Counted from the first letter of the stretch, positions 13,407 through 22,412 are shown. The stretch: DNA of 27,294 bases from Acidulodesulfobacterium sp021802425 (GCA_021802425.1 JAJZXJ010000018.1:1-27294); one strand, 5' to 3'. Made by a program: numbers and translations. Notes: a model not told the origin generated them from the letters alone.

Positions 13407-14450
13407 ATGGGCTATTCCAAAAATATCGTTAATCTGGCATTTGAGTCAAGTTGCGACGATTTTTCCTGTGCCGTGCTTTTAAAAGATAATAAAGGCATAA
13501 AAATTCTTTCTAATATAACATATTCGCAGGATTTTGTGCATGATATTTACGGAGGCGTCGTTCCTGAACTTGCTTCAAGGAATCATATAAAAGCATCTTT
13601 ACCCGCCCTGTCGTTTGCTTTGTCAAAAGCCGGCATCGCCCTAAAAGATGTCGGCTTAGTATCCGCTACGGCTGGTCCGGGACTTGTCGGTTCCTTATTA
13701 ATAGGACTTATGGAGGCAAAAACTATATCGTATGCGCTAAATATTCCGTTAGTAAAAATAAATCATATCGAAGGGCACATATTCAGCCCCTTTTTGGAAA
13801 ATAAAGAGGAGTTTCCCTTTATTGCATTGGTTATTTCGGGAGGACACACCCATATATATTTGGTAAAATCCCACAGCGATATAAAACTTATCGGAAAGAC
13901 AAGGGATGACGCCTGCGGAGAACTGTTCGACAAGGTTTCTAATTACCTCGGTTTCGGTTATCCCGGCGGCAGGATTATAGACGAGCTTGCCGAAAAGGGT
14001 AATAAGAATGAATTTAAATTTACCCTTCCGATGGCGCATAGCCGTAATCTGGATATGAGCTTTAGCGGACTTAAGACAGCCGTTATTACATTGATAGATA
14101 AACTGGGGGGGCGGGGCAAGATTAAAGAAAAAATAGTTTTTGATATTTTTGCTTCTACAAGAGAAGCGGTAGCCAGGATTCTTTATAAAAAGACCTTAGA
14201 TGCGTGTAATATTTACGGAATAAATACGGTAGCGGTTTCCGGGGGGGTTTCCGCTAATTCAAGGATAAGGTCTCTTTTTGAGGAACCCGCGAAAAATCCT
14301 TGTTTTAAAGTAATTTTTCCTTCTATTTCGCTTTCGACCGACAATGCCGCAATGATCGGTTACGCCGGTTTTTTTAAACCTCCGGTAGATCCCGTTAAAA
14401 ATAAGGAAGAATTTTTAAATATTAACGCCGATTCCTCATGGGAGTTGTAA
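13407..14450 (+). CDS. tsaD: tRNA N6-adenosine threonylcarbamoyltransferase TsaD
   Basis: This 347-residue ASKHA-fold protein transfers threonylcarbamoyl to A37 of ANN-decoding tRNAs, together with TsaB and TsaE (not in the window). It begins LAFESSCDDFSCAV, the family's ESSCDET-like block. It has TAGPGLVGSLLIG, the metal-binding NHIEGH (H120, H124), ISGGHTHIYLV, DACGELFDKVSNYLG and GGVSANSRIR. The later D-N-A-A-M-IGYAG block supplies the last metal ligand. Length is typical. It lies 4 bp after the cpoB-like gene and 6 bp before rsmA, so the genes are probably cotranscribed. Confidence 0.97.
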   Translation: MGYSKNIVNLAFESSCDDFSCAVLLKDNKGIKILSNITYSQDFVHDIYGGVVPELASRNHIKASLPALSFALSKAGIALKDVGLVSATAGPGLVGSLLIGLMEAKTISYALNIPLVKINHIEGHIFSPFLENKEEFPFIALVISGGHTHIYLVKSHSDIKLIGKTRDDACGELFDKVSNYLGFGYPGGRIIDELAEKGNKNEFKFTLPMAHSRNLDMSFSGLKTAVITLIDKLGGRGKIKEKIVFDIFASTREAVARILYKKTLDACNIYGINTVAVSGGVSANSRIRSLFEEPAKNPCFKVIFPSISLSTDNAAMIGYAGFFKPPVDPVKNKEEFLNINADSSWEL

Positions 14451-14456
14451 ATTATA

Positions 14457-15326
14457 ATGGGAAATTTACCTAAAAGCCGCAAAGTAATTTACGGGCAAAA
14501 TTTTTTAATAAATAAGGAAACGGCCCGCAATATTATAAATTCATGCAATTTTTCCGTCAACGACAATGTTCTGGAGATAGGCCCCGGAGAAGGGATATTG
14601 ACCGAACTAATTATAGGAAATACAAAAACATACACCATAATCGAAATAGACCTGTTTTATTTTAATTTTATTAAAGGAAAATTTAATTTAAATAAATTTA
14701 GCGGAATTAATATCGTAAACGAAGATGCCCTTAAATTTGATTATACGGGATTAAGCCGCAATCTTTCCTCCAAAATAAGGGTTGTGTCAAATCTGCCTTA
14801 CGAAATCTCAAGCCCTATCATAGAAAAATTTATAAGAGAAAAGGATGCTTTTTCGGATTTAACGCTTATGTTTCAAAAGGAGTTTGCCCAGAGGCTTTAT
14901 GCAAAAGAAAATGACTCGGAAAGAGGGGCTTTAAGCATTATTGCCGACATAAATTTTGAAATTATCAAACTTTTAGAGGTGGACAAATCAAATTTTAATC
15001 CCGTGCCAAAGGTTGATTCGACGGTATTAAGGATAATCCCAAAATATCATACGGATGATAATTATATTTGGGCGGTAAATTCCCCATTCTTTAGCTATTT
15101 TGTGCATCAAATTTTTAAGCTGAGAAGAAAAAAACTTAAAAACTCTATATATGCGTCGTTTTTTGGGGTGCCTCCCGACATAAAGGAGAAAATATTTGCG
15201 GAATTAAACATCGATTTAAATAAAAGGCCGCAGGAATTAACGACAACCGAGTTTATAAAAGCGGCAAAAAAATACGACGACTATTTGAAAATTGCAGAAA
15301 AACGGTATAATAATATTAACGGTTAA
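14457..15326 (+). CDS. rsmA: 16S rRNA dimethyladenosine transferase RsmA (KsgA)
   Basis: The 289-residue protein has the SAM-binding motif I LEIGPGEG (residues 39-46) after an N-terminal YGQNFLINKETA block (family: QNFL.D). The catalytic NLPYEISSPII motif matches the family NLPYxISSP. The C-terminal half has the VPKVDSTVLRI motif of the RsmA/Dim1 family. It dimethylates two adenines in the 3' terminal helix of 16S rRNA. Length is slightly above the usual 265-275, from a short Lys-rich tail. It starts 6 bp after tsaD and is followed 25 bp later by glpK. Confidence 0.96.
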   Translation: MGNLPKSRKVIYGQNFLINKETARNIINSCNFSVNDNVLEIGPGEGILTELIIGNTKTYTIIEIDLFYFNFIKGKFNLNKFSGINIVNEDALKFDYTGLSRNLSSKIRVVSNLPYEISSPIIEKFIREKDAFSDLTLMFQKEFAQRLYAKENDSERGALSIIADINFEIIKLLEVDKSNFNPVPKVDSTVLRIIPKYHTDDNYIWAVNSPFFSYFVHQIFKLRRKKLKNSIYASFFGVPPDIKEKIFAELNIDLNKRPQELTTTEFIKAAKKYDDYLKIAEKRYNNING

Positions 15327-15351
15327 CAGTTAAGTCAGGCAGGGTAAATTT

Positions 15352-16833
15352 ATGAAAAAGGTAGTTATTGCCCTTGATTTGGGTACTACGGGCAACAGAG
15401 CTATAGCTTTTAACAAAGATGCCGTCATTACCGCCGGTTCTTATTATGAATTTCCGCAAATTTATCCCAAGCCTGCATGGGTTGAACAAAATCCGTACGA
15501 TATTCTAAATTCCGCCGTAAAAGCCCTTAAGGAAACTATTGAAAAATGTAATTCGTATGAGATAACCTCCGCCTGCATTACAAACCAGAGAGAAACCGTC
15601 ATATTGTGGAATAAAAAAACGGGGAAACCTGTTTATAATGCCATAGTCTGGCAATGCAGACGGACTGCGAAGGATTGCGAGGATTTAAGGGAATTTAGCA
15701 GTGTTATAAAAGAAAAAACAGGTTTATTTTTAGATCCGTATTTTTCTGCAACCAAAATCAGGTGGATAATGGATAATGTTAAAGGCGTTAAAAGTTTAAC
15801 GGACAGGGGGGAAATAGCCTTTGGAACGGTCGATAGCTGGATTTTATGGAATTTAACGGGCGGGCATGTTCATGCCACAGACGCTTCAAATGCCTCGCGG
15901 ACGCTTTTATATAACATTAATACATTAAAATATGATGAAGAACTTCTTGAAATATTTAATATTTCCGGGTCGGTTCTTCCGGAGGTGTACGACAGCAATC
16001 ACAATTTTGGCTGTACGGATAAGTCTGCGGCAGGCAAATCTATCCCTATAATCGGAATTTTGGGCGATCAGCAGGCTTCCCTTTTTGCCCACGGCGGTTT
16101 CGAAACAGGCATAATAAAAAATACATACGGAACGGGGCTTTTTGCTATGACCTGCACAGGCAATAAAATTTATAACTCGAAGAAATTGGTTGCAACGATT
16201 GCATGGAAATTAGACAGCCTCCCGTATTATGCGCTTGAAGGAAGCATTTTTACGGGCGGCGGGATTATGCGGTATCTTAAAGATAATTTGAATTTTATAA
16301 ACTCTGCAGGCGAATCTTCCGATGCGGCAAAAAGATTAGATTCTAATGGCGGCGTATATTTTGTTCCGGCGTTAACCGGTCTTGGCGCGCCGTTTTGGGA
16401 CCCCGACGCAAGAGGGCTGATTATCGGACTTACAGGCGCCGCCACTAAGAACCATATAATCAGGGCCGCGTTAGAATCATTGGCTTATCAAACAAAAGAT
16501 GTTATTTTGGAATTTAAAAATTCGTTAAAAAAAGATTTAAACTTATCAAAATATAAATTAAGAGTTGACGGAAAAGCAAGTGAAAATGAGTTTTTGATGC
16601 AATTTCAGTCAGATATTTTAAATATGGCTGTCGAAAAAACCGTTTTTACGGAGATGACGGCCTTCGGGGTTGCAGGGCTTAGCGCAATAACTACCGGTTT
16701 TTGGACAATCAATGAATTTCATAATCTTAAAAAAATAGAGCATGTTTATAATCCGAAAATGGACGATAAAACGAGAAACGGTTATTATGACAGGTGGAAA
16801 AAGGCCGTGTCAAAATCTTTTAAATGGGCATAG
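15352..16833 (+). CDS. glpK: glycerol kinase
   Basis: The 493-residue FGGY-family kinase phosphorylates glycerol to sn-glycerol 3-phosphate. The phosphate-binding loop ALDLGTTGNRAI starts at residue 7. The glycerol-kinase-specific TNQRETVILW and AIVWQCRRTA blocks are present. GDQQASL contains the likely catalytic base D239, and YGTGLF, GALTGLGAPFWDP-type and RVDGKASENEFLMQFQ blocks follow. Length equals the family norm. It is the last gene of the tol-tsaD-rsmA run. No glpF or glpD is visible, so glycerol entry and oxidation must be encoded elsewhere. Confidence 0.94.
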   Translation: MKKVVIALDLGTTGNRAIAFNKDAVITAGSYYEFPQIYPKPAWVEQNPYDILNSAVKALKETIEKCNSYEITSACITNQRETVILWNKKTGKPVYNAIVWQCRRTAKDCEDLREFSSVIKEKTGLFLDPYFSATKIRWIMDNVKGVKSLTDRGEIAFGTVDSWILWNLTGGHVHATDASNASRTLLYNINTLKYDEELLEIFNISGSVLPEVYDSNHNFGCTDKSAAGKSIPIIGILGDQQASLFAHGGFETGIIKNTYGTGLFAMTCTGNKIYNSKKLVATIAWKLDSLPYYALEGSIFTGGGIMRYLKDNLNFINSAGESSDAAKRLDSNGGVYFVPALTGLGAPFWDPDARGLIIGLTGAATKNHIIRAALESLAYQTKDVILEFKNSLKKDLNLSKYKLRVDGKASENEFLMQFQSDILNMAVEKTVFTEMTAFGVAGLSAITTGFWTINEFHNLKKIEHVYNPKMDDKTRNGYYDRWKKAVSKSFKWA

Positions 16834-16847
16834 TAATGGATTAAAGT

Positions 16848-16876
16848 TAGACAAGCAGTGTTCAATGTGATATAAT
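16848..16876 (+). promoter_or_regulatory. strong sigma70 promoter, start of TPR-nucleotidyltransferase-fxsA-panD unit
   Basis: TAGACA (16848-16853), a 17-nt spacer and a perfect TATAAT (16871-16876) preceded by TG at 16868-16869, an extended -10. The expected start is near 16883, 30 nt before the ATG at 16913. It is one of the best promoter matches in the window. Confidence 0.7.
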
Positions 16877-16912
16877 TTAGCTTCATAAAAATAAGTTAAA
16901 TAAGGGGGTAAA

Positions 16913-17272
16913 ATGAGTAAAATTACTATCTTAACTTTAATTTTAATATTATCCTTGGTTGTATTTTCAAAAGATTCTTGGGCAGCCAAAATGTCAGGCC
17001 CGGCCAATGTCCATAGCGCTAAATTTCAATACGAAAAAGGCCTTGGCGCAATGAAAGGGGGTTATTACTATACCGCGGTTCAACATTTTCAAAAAGCTAT
17101 TCTTGTAAAACCGCATTTCGCATTAGCCTGGGCGCAGATGGGGGTGGCTTTATATAAACTTGGGTTTCCGTCTCTGGGCATAGTCAGTCTTCGAAAGGGG
17201 TTAAAATATAATCCAAATATCAAATGGGCAAAAATTAAATTAAAAGAATACCTTGCCTCTTCAAAAAGATAA
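16913..17272 (+). CDS. small exported TPR protein
   Basis: The 119-residue product has a signal peptide (hydrophobic 5-18, DSWA-AK cleavage). Two tetratricopeptide repeats follow at about 38-105: a helix pair around GLGAMKGGYYYTAVQHFQKAI, then ALAWAQMGVALYKLGFPSLG and the next helix ending LRKGLKYNP. A protein this short is a minimal periplasmic adaptor. The partner is unknown and is not indicated by the neighbouring genes. TAAGGGGG precedes the ATG. The nucleotidyltransferase gene follows after 4 bp, so translation may be coupled. Confidence 0.8.
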   Translation: MSKITILTLILILSLVVFSKDSWAAKMSGPANVHSAKFQYEKGLGAMKGGYYYTAVQHFQKAILVKPHFALAWAQMGVALYKLGFPSLGIVSLRKGLKYNPNIKWAKIKLKEYLASSKR

Positions 17273-17276
17273 CTAA

Positions 17277-18203
17277 ATGGTTTTTGATAAAGTTGAAGCC
17301 GGGGGTAAGCCCGCAGCTTCTTACAAGGGTTTTGACAAATTTGCAAAGTCATCCATATTTAAAAACATCATCAAAGAAAAGGCTTTGAGTCTTAATATCG
17401 CTTTTGTCTGCTTTTACGGATCAAGAAATTATAACCTTGAAACAGACAAAAGCGATTATGATTTTTTTATTGTCTATTATCCCGCCTTTGATAATTTCTA
17501 CGCCAATAGATTTGAAAGATTTTCGGTTATAGAAAAGGAGTACGACTATTTTATAACCCCTATCCATGAATACATTAACCATGCAATGAAAGGTAATATA
17601 AAGTTTATAGAACCTATCATATGCGGGACGGTTTTTGAGATAAAGAATTTTAAAGCCGTAAAGGTAAGAGACGGCAGCAAAGCTCCCGGACGATTCCCTC
17701 CTCGTGAAGTCCCCTCGGGATTTTCCGGATTATTAGAAAAAATAAGAAAATTTATTTTGATTAATTATAAAAAAAATTTTAATGCTATGATGGGAATAGT
17801 AAATAACAAAAAACTAAATATCGTTAAAGGATTGTACACATCAAGCACATTAAAATACAAAGAGACTCACGGGTATGACATTAAAGAGGCAATAAATTCT
17901 TTAAGGATACTTTGCTTGCTTGAAAATTATATTAAAAGCGGGCAGTTCTCTTTCATAGTTAAAGGAAACCCTGTTTATAAAGAGTTTGAAGATTATATGC
18001 TTAAAATAAACGAGGGGAATATTTCAAAAGAGGCTTACATAGAAATATTCGATAAAAAGGTAAACGATGTTTTAAAATTAAAAAATAACTTAGATATATT
18101 ATATGAAGGGCAAAAACAGGCTATTATAGAGACGGAAGAAGAAATTAAAGATTGCGTTAAGAAACTTTGCAGGGATAATATCTGTTTTGCAAAACAGATA
18201 TAA
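17277..18203 (+). CDS. nucleotidyltransferase of the DNA polymerase beta superfamily
   Basis: The N-terminal half has the nucleotidyltransferase hallmark FYGSRNYNLETDKSDYDFFIV: G48-S49 followed by metal ligands D60 and D62. A third acidic position may lie in the EKEYDYF segment. The pattern resembles the predicted nucleotidyltransferases of phages and Firmicutes with the GSxNYxL motif, and it is related to the RlaP-type group. The C-terminal half (about 150-308) is helical. Substrate and role are unknown. It is not adjacent to a HEPN gene or any toxin-antitoxin partner, but sits between a TPR gene and fxsA. A GC-rich Pro/Gly insert at residues 136-151 is encoded by an imperfect palindrome at 17686-17728. 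Confidence 0.7.
   Translation: MVFDKVEAGGKPAASYKGFDKFAKSSIFKNIIKEKALSLNIAFVCFYGSRNYNLETDKSDYDFFIVYYPAFDNFYANRFERFSVIEKEYDYFITPIHEYINHAMKGNIKFIEPIICGTVFEIKNFKAVKVRDGSKAPGRFPPREVPSGFSGLLEKIRKFILINYKKNFNAMMGIVNNKKLNIVKGLYTSSTLKYKETHGYDIKEAINSLRILCLLENYIKSGQFSFIVKGNPVYKEFEDYMLKINEGNISKEAYIEIFDKKVNDVLKLKNNLDILYEGQKQAIIETEEEIKDCVKKLCRDNICFAKQI
17686..17728 (+). repeat. GC-rich imperfect palindrome inside the nucleotidyltransferase gene
   Basis: CCGGA (17686-17690) pairs with TCCGG (17724-17728), and TCCC (17695-17698) pairs with GGGA (17717-17720). The interior is C/T-rich and the base composition contrasts with the AT-rich gene around it. In frame it encodes a Pro/Gly-rich stretch between two helical regions. 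It recalls small palindromic elements that insert in coding genes without breaking the frame. Only one copy is seen in this window. Confidence 0.3.
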
Positions 18204-18224
18204 TATGTTATATAATTATTAATT

Positions 18225-18689
18225 ATGGGTGTTTTAGCAAAAATATTTTTTTCTATTTTAATTTATCTGTTTGTCGAGATTTATGTCTTCGTGGAGGCTT
18301 CTATCCTGATAGGCTTTTTCCCCGCCGCTATTTTGCTGATTTCCTTTAGCATAATAGGGTATATGATTACAAAAAGAATAAAAGGCATCTCTTTTCAAAA
18401 AGCGGCGGCGGATTATGCAGGCGGCGAATCGCCGTCCAAAAATTTAGTTAAAACAGCCGGATTTTTTATATCGGGCGTGCTGTTTCTTATGCCCGGATTT
18501 ATTACCGATTTTATTGCAATACTTTTTTTAATCCCATTTTTAAACTATTATTTAATGTATTTAATTTTTAGATATTTTAAAAATAAATTTAATGGTTCCT
18601 ATGCCTATCAAAGTCAAAACGGGGGCGGTGATTTTAATGGCGGAGCTTTCACATTTATTTCGCTGCCTTTTAAAAAGAACGGAAAATAA
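18225..18689 (+). CDS. fxsA: FxsA-family membrane protein
   Basis: This 154-residue protein has three to four membrane spans (about 3-24, 25-48, 80-98, 100-122). It shows the FxsA signature: an EIYVFVEASILIGFFPAA N-terminal block, a cytoplasmic loop, then the FLMPGFITDFIAILFLIPFL segment with the family's G-F-I-T-D motif. FxsA relieves phage T7 F-exclusion in E. coli, but its normal function is unknown. The C-terminus is Gly/Asn-rich. It starts 21 bp after the nucleotidyltransferase gene and ends 3 bp before panD, so it is cotranscribed with panD. Confidence 0.85.
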   Translation: MGVLAKIFFSILIYLFVEIYVFVEASILIGFFPAAILLISFSIIGYMITKRIKGISFQKAAADYAGGESPSKNLVKTAGFFISGVLFLMPGFITDFIAILFLIPFLNYYLMYLIFRYFKNKFNGSYAYQSQNGGGDFNGGAFTFISLPFKKNGK

Positions 18690-18692
18690 TAT

Positions 18693-19052
18693 ATGTATAA
18701 AATTTTACTAAAATCAAAAATTCACAGGGTTAAGATAACCGATGCCAATCTCGAATACGAGGGCTCTATTTCCATAGATGAGGAACTTATGGATAAAGCC
18801 GATATTTTGCCGTATGAGAAAGTTAATATTTGGGATATAAACAACGGCAAAAGGTTCGAGACATACGCAATCCCCTCTACAAAACACTCGGGGGATATTA
18901 TCGTTAACGGGGCCGCTTCAAGAATGGTTCAGGTAAACGACATTATAATTATTGCAACCTTCGGGCTTTATGATGAAAAGGAGCTAAACGGATTTAAACC
19001 CACGCTGGTTTATGTTGACGAAAAGAACCATATAAACGATGTGGTTAAATAA
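18693..19052 (+). CDS. panD: aspartate 1-decarboxylase (pyruvoyl enzyme)
   Basis: The 119-residue proenzyme makes beta-alanine for pantothenate and CoA. It self-cleaves between G24 and S25 in YEGSISID, giving the pyruvoyl group at S25. The KSKIHRVKIT start (the conserved active-site lysine K9, R12), the YEKVNIWDINNGKRFETY block (R54-type carboxylate contact) and the NGAASRMVQVND block are all as in the family. Start and length match. It sits 3 bp after fxsA and is separated from panC by the amidohydrolase gene. Confidence 0.97.
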   Translation: MYKILLKSKIHRVKITDANLEYEGSISIDEELMDKADILPYEKVNIWDINNGKRFETYAIPSTKHSGDIIVNGAASRMVQVNDIIIIATFGLYDEKELNGFKPTLVYVDEKNHINDVVK

Positions 19053-19129
19053 TTGCATATACTTACCTCTTTCGGAATGACAAGCGATTTAAAGATAAAA
19101 TAAAATAGTTCACAGAATGACTTAAAACA

Positions 19130-20425
19130 TTGATTAAAAAGTATTTTGCAGGTTATATTCTTATATCTCAGGCAGCCTCCCCTCCATTTATCGAAAATGG
19201 AGAGTTAATCGTGGATGAAACTTCAGGCAAAATTTTATCCGTTCTGAAAAGCAATAAAAAAAACTATCCGTCCGTGGAAAGAAGCGGGGATTTCCGAACA
19301 ATAATCATTCCCGGTTTTATAAACTCCCATACGCATACCGATCTTACTATTAAATCCGATGATAAAACACCCGGAGTCTTTTCAAAATGGGTCATGTCTT
19401 TAATAGAAAAAAGGAAATCCTTCAGCCCCGATAAACAAAAGAGGCTCAGGATTAAAGCTTTTAAGGAGTTTGTAAAAAGCGGAACGACTCTTATCGGGGA
19501 TATAATCCCTTTAGATTCATTTTATAATATAAACGACCTGCTTTTAAAAACCAAACTTGTCCCTAAGGTTAAGGGGTTTATTGAATTAAGGGGTCTTGAC
19601 CCTCTCCGCGCGCCTGCAATATTAAATGAATTTAGAGCGTTTTATAAAAAACGCAAGGATATTTTAAGAGAAAACGAAAATTATTTTTCTTTAGGCATTT
19701 CTCCTCATTCTATCTATTCCGTATCGGAAGAGCTGTTTAAAGAAATAATAAAAGAAAATTCAAAAATAAGGCTTAAAACAGCAATCCATGCCTCCGAACA
19801 TTTGGCCGAAACCCTGTTTATATCGGGAAACGGCGGGGATATAGCAGTCAATCTTTTACCGGCATTAAATCTAACCAAATTTTCAAAACCGCTTAAAACA
19901 TTTTCGTCACCCATATCTTATCTGGATTATTTAAAAATTTTGAATCAAAATACATCGATAATTCATGCGAATGAAATAAACGATGAGGATATCGAGATTA
20001 TAAAAAAATCCGGCGCGAATATTATTCACTGTCCGAGAAGCAATGCCTTTTTTAATTCAAAAAAACTTCCGTTAAAAAAAATATTAGATAGAGGCATTAC
20101 GGTTTCATTGGGGACGGATAGCCTGTATTCAAATAAAACGCTGAACATCCTTGACGAACTCGGGTACGCAAAAAAAATACATTCCGATGTTTCTTCTAAA
20201 GACTTATTTGCTATGGCAACGATTAACGGCGCTAAAGCCCTTTCTTTTCCAAATATTACCGGAACGCTGGAGCCAAATTCTTGCGGGGATTTTACCGTTT
20301 TTAAAATGGATAAAAATATAAAATTAAACGAAGGCAATATTTACGATAATATCTTATCGTTTAAAAAAACTGACATAATAAAGGTTGTAATAAACGGAAA
20401 TGTTGTCTATAATAAACTTAATTAA
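19130..20425 (+). CDS. amidohydrolase-family (metal-dependent) deaminase or hydrolase, TTG start
   Basis: The 431-residue TIM-barrel protein keeps the metal-site ligands of the ATZ/TRZ/MTA deaminase branch: H67-T-H69, H220 in the H-A-S-E-H motif with E223, H279 in IIHANE, and D330 in GTDSL. An N-terminal strand, the SPHSIYS helix and the closing FTVFKMDK sandwich also fit. This branch includes guanine deaminase, MTA/SAH deaminase and the aminofutalosine deaminase MqnF/MqnX. The exact substrate cannot be assigned from sequence, although a role in menaquinone synthesis would suit an anaerobe. The first start after the in-frame TGA at 19118 is TTG, with no good Shine-Dalgarno. panD precedes by 77 bp and panC follows by 78 bp. 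Confidence 0.75.
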   Translation: MIKKYFAGYILISQAASPPFIENGELIVDETSGKILSVLKSNKKNYPSVERSGDFRTIIIPGFINSHTHTDLTIKSDDKTPGVFSKWVMSLIEKRKSFSPDKQKRLRIKAFKEFVKSGTTLIGDIIPLDSFYNINDLLLKTKLVPKVKGFIELRGLDPLRAPAILNEFRAFYKKRKDILRENENYFSLGISPHSIYSVSEELFKEIIKENSKIRLKTAIHASEHLAETLFISGNGGDIAVNLLPALNLTKFSKPLKTFSSPISYLDYLKILNQNTSIIHANEINDEDIEIIKKSGANIIHCPRSNAFFNSKKLPLKKILDRGITVSLGTDSLYSNKTLNILDELGYAKKIHSDVSSKDLFAMATINGAKALSFPNITGTLEPNSCGDFTVFKMDKNIKLNEGNIYDNILSFKKTDIIKVVINGNVVYNKLN

Positions 20426-20503
20426 ATGAGGTAATACTATTTATAATAATTATAATAAATATAAATATATGAATATTTAATTAAATTATATTATAAAATT
20501 AAA

Positions 20504-21334
20504 ATGAAAATCATAACGAGTATTGCCGAAATGAAAAAAATTTCAAAGGATTTAAAGAAATCATCGAGGCAGATTTCTTTCATTCCTACGATGGGCAAGC
20601 TTCATGACGGACATCTAAAGCTTATAGAAGAAGGCAAAAAATACGGCGAAGTTATTGTTTCTATTTTTGTCAACCCCGTACAATTTGGTCCTGATGAAGA
20701 TTTTGAGAATTATCCGAGAGATTTCGAGAATGATGCTAAAATATTAAAAGATTTAAATATCGGTTATCTTTTTCATCCGCCGACAGATATAATCAAAAAT
20801 ACGGCGACATTTTTAATTAACCCCGAATATTCGAACAGGCTCGAGGGCGTTTTCAGGCCAACCCATTTTCAGGGCGTTCTTACAATAGTGATGAAACTAT
20901 TTTGCATAATAAATCCGGATTTTGCTTTTTTCGGACTGAAAGATTACCAGCAATATATTTTAATAAAAAAAATGGTTGAAGATTATTTTCTGGATGCAAG
21001 GGTAATCCCAGTTCCTACCGTAAGGGAAAAGTGCGGACTTGCAATGAGTTCAAGAAACGCGTATCTCGATGAAAAGGATAAAAAAATTGCCTGTAATTTT
21101 TATAGGTCGTTAAAAAAAACGGCGGATTTATTTAAGGCGGGCGAAATATCGGGAGAAAAGCTGACCGTTTCAGCCATAAAAGAATTGATTAAAAGCGGAT
21201 TTAAAATAGATTATGCAAAAATTATGAATCAAGGGTTAAATATCGAAAAACAATCCGTAGATTCCGGCGATATTCTGCTCGCCGCCGCAAGATTTAAAGG
21301 GGTAAGACTGATAGACAATATTTTTTTCGAATAA
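20504..21334 (+). CDS. panC: pantothenate synthetase
   Basis: The 276-residue enzyme condenses pantoate with beta-alanine using ATP. The HIGH-like motif IPTMGKLHDGH places H34 and H37 in the active site. VIVSIFVNPVQFGPDEDFENYPR, FFGLKDYQQYILIKKMV and the KMSKS-like C(G)LAMSSRNAYL block are all present. Only the local sequence (K in place of A in PTMGKLH) is unusual. The ATG has no strong Shine-Dalgarno after a very AT-rich 78-bp leader. With panD it makes two of the steps towards CoA. panB is not in the window. Confidence 0.97.
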   Translation: MKIITSIAEMKKISKDLKKSSRQISFIPTMGKLHDGHLKLIEEGKKYGEVIVSIFVNPVQFGPDEDFENYPRDFENDAKILKDLNIGYLFHPPTDIIKNTATFLINPEYSNRLEGVFRPTHFQGVLTIVMKLFCIINPDFAFFGLKDYQQYILIKKMVEDYFLDARVIPVPTVREKCGLAMSSRNAYLDEKDKKIACNFYRSLKKTADLFKAGEISGEKLTVSAIKELIKSGFKIDYAKIMNQGLNIEKQSVDSGDILLAAARFKGVRLIDNIFFE

Positions 21335-21404
21335 TTTCCTAAAAATTTCAAGTAGTTTTAATTTGAATTTTTAAAAAATAAAAAATGGGAGTTAAGGAGG
21401 TCTT

Positions 21405-22388
21405 ATGTTTAAAAATCTTTCTTTAAAAACTAAATTTACCCTGATTATGGCGATTGTCGGATTTGCCGCGATTCTTGCCAGCCTGATATGGACTTTAAGT
21501 TTATTTCATTATTTCGGCAGGAAAGTTCTTATCCATGAAGCCCACATAATATTAAATTTTGAAAATTCCACCAGATATTATGTTTCTCAAAAATTAAGAC
21601 CGGCGGCGATAAATAGAAATAATAATTTTAATAACATACCCTATGATGCGGACGATACGGGCAGAAATGCAAAACTGCAAAGAATGATAAGCGATAATAA
21701 CGATTTTGATATACACGCTTATTCGGGGACATCCGTTGCCATGCATGTAGGAAAATTAATGAGGGAATTCGTGCCTCCCTTCATTTATTCGGAACCCGCG
21801 TTGAGTCCGTTGAACTTAAGAGATAAAGCAAATCCGTTCGAGATTAGCGTTATAGGTAAATTTAAATCTAATCCGTCTTTAAAATCGGTCAGCGGTTTTC
21901 ATGTTTTTAACGGGAAATCATATTTTTATTTAATGGAGCCGGTTATCGTCAAGAAAAGCTGCATGGTTTGCCACGGAAATCCGTTAAATCCTTCGCCTAT
22001 AACCGCGGCGGTAGTAAAAAGATACGGAGATACCCACGGCTGGCACTGGAAGGTCGGAACGGCAGCCGGAGTCTTAAGCGTCTTAGTTCCGACTAAACAC
22101 AGGGCAAATATTGCGTTACATAATGCTATCATAATAACGGCGGCTTTCCTTATCCTGTTTATTTTAGCTTTTATAATCGCAATTTATTTTATTAATAAGG
22201 CTATCATTAAGCCGATACACGAGATGACCAAATTAGCGGAGGATGTTTCCGTAGGCAAATCCAACGAAGATTTTAAAGTTAAAGGAAACGACGAAATAGG
22301 CGCCCTTGCCAAATCGTTTAACAGGCTTAAAAAGAGCTATTTAAAAGCCGTTCAGTTATTGGCGGATAGAAATAAAGAAAAAAAATAA
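21405..22388 (+). CDS. heme-binding sensor-like protein, Tll0287-like domain and HAMP
   Basis: The 327-residue protein has a membrane span at about 12-35, an extracytoplasmic domain to about 235, a second span at about 237-262 and a HAMP domain to the end. The periplasmic part resembles the Tll0287/DUF3365 family, a heme-binding PAS-like domain. Its c-type heme motif C186-M-V-C189-H190 follows a FYLMEPV strand, and the R-Y-G-D-T-H-G-W-H-W segment comes after it. No kinase, GGDEF or methyl-accepting domain follows HAMP. A 25-residue Asn-rich insert (about 70-100) is absent from its paralogue. The Shine-Dalgarno is a perfect AAGGAGGT. It begins a tandem pair with the next gene 24 bp downstream. 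Confidence 0.78.
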   Translation: MFKNLSLKTKFTLIMAIVGFAAILASLIWTLSLFHYFGRKVLIHEAHIILNFENSTRYYVSQKLRPAAINRNNNFNNIPYDADDTGRNAKLQRMISDNNDFDIHAYSGTSVAMHVGKLMREFVPPFIYSEPALSPLNLRDKANPFEISVIGKFKSNPSLKSVSGFHVFNGKSYFYLMEPVIVKKSCMVCHGNPLNPSPITAAVVKRYGDTHGWHWKVGTAAGVLSVLVPTKHRANIALHNAIIITAAFLILFILAFIIAIYFINKAIIKPIHEMTKLAEDVSVGKSNEDFKVKGNDEIGALAKSFNRLKKSYLKAVQLLADRNKEKK

Positions 22389-22412
22389 AAAAACGGGGTT
22401 AGGGGAGGTCTT

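Noticed and set aside
20426..20503. TATAAT at 20442-20447 as a promoter for panC
   Set aside because: The leader is almost entirely A/T with several such boxes and no -35 at the correct distance; nothing distinguishes one.
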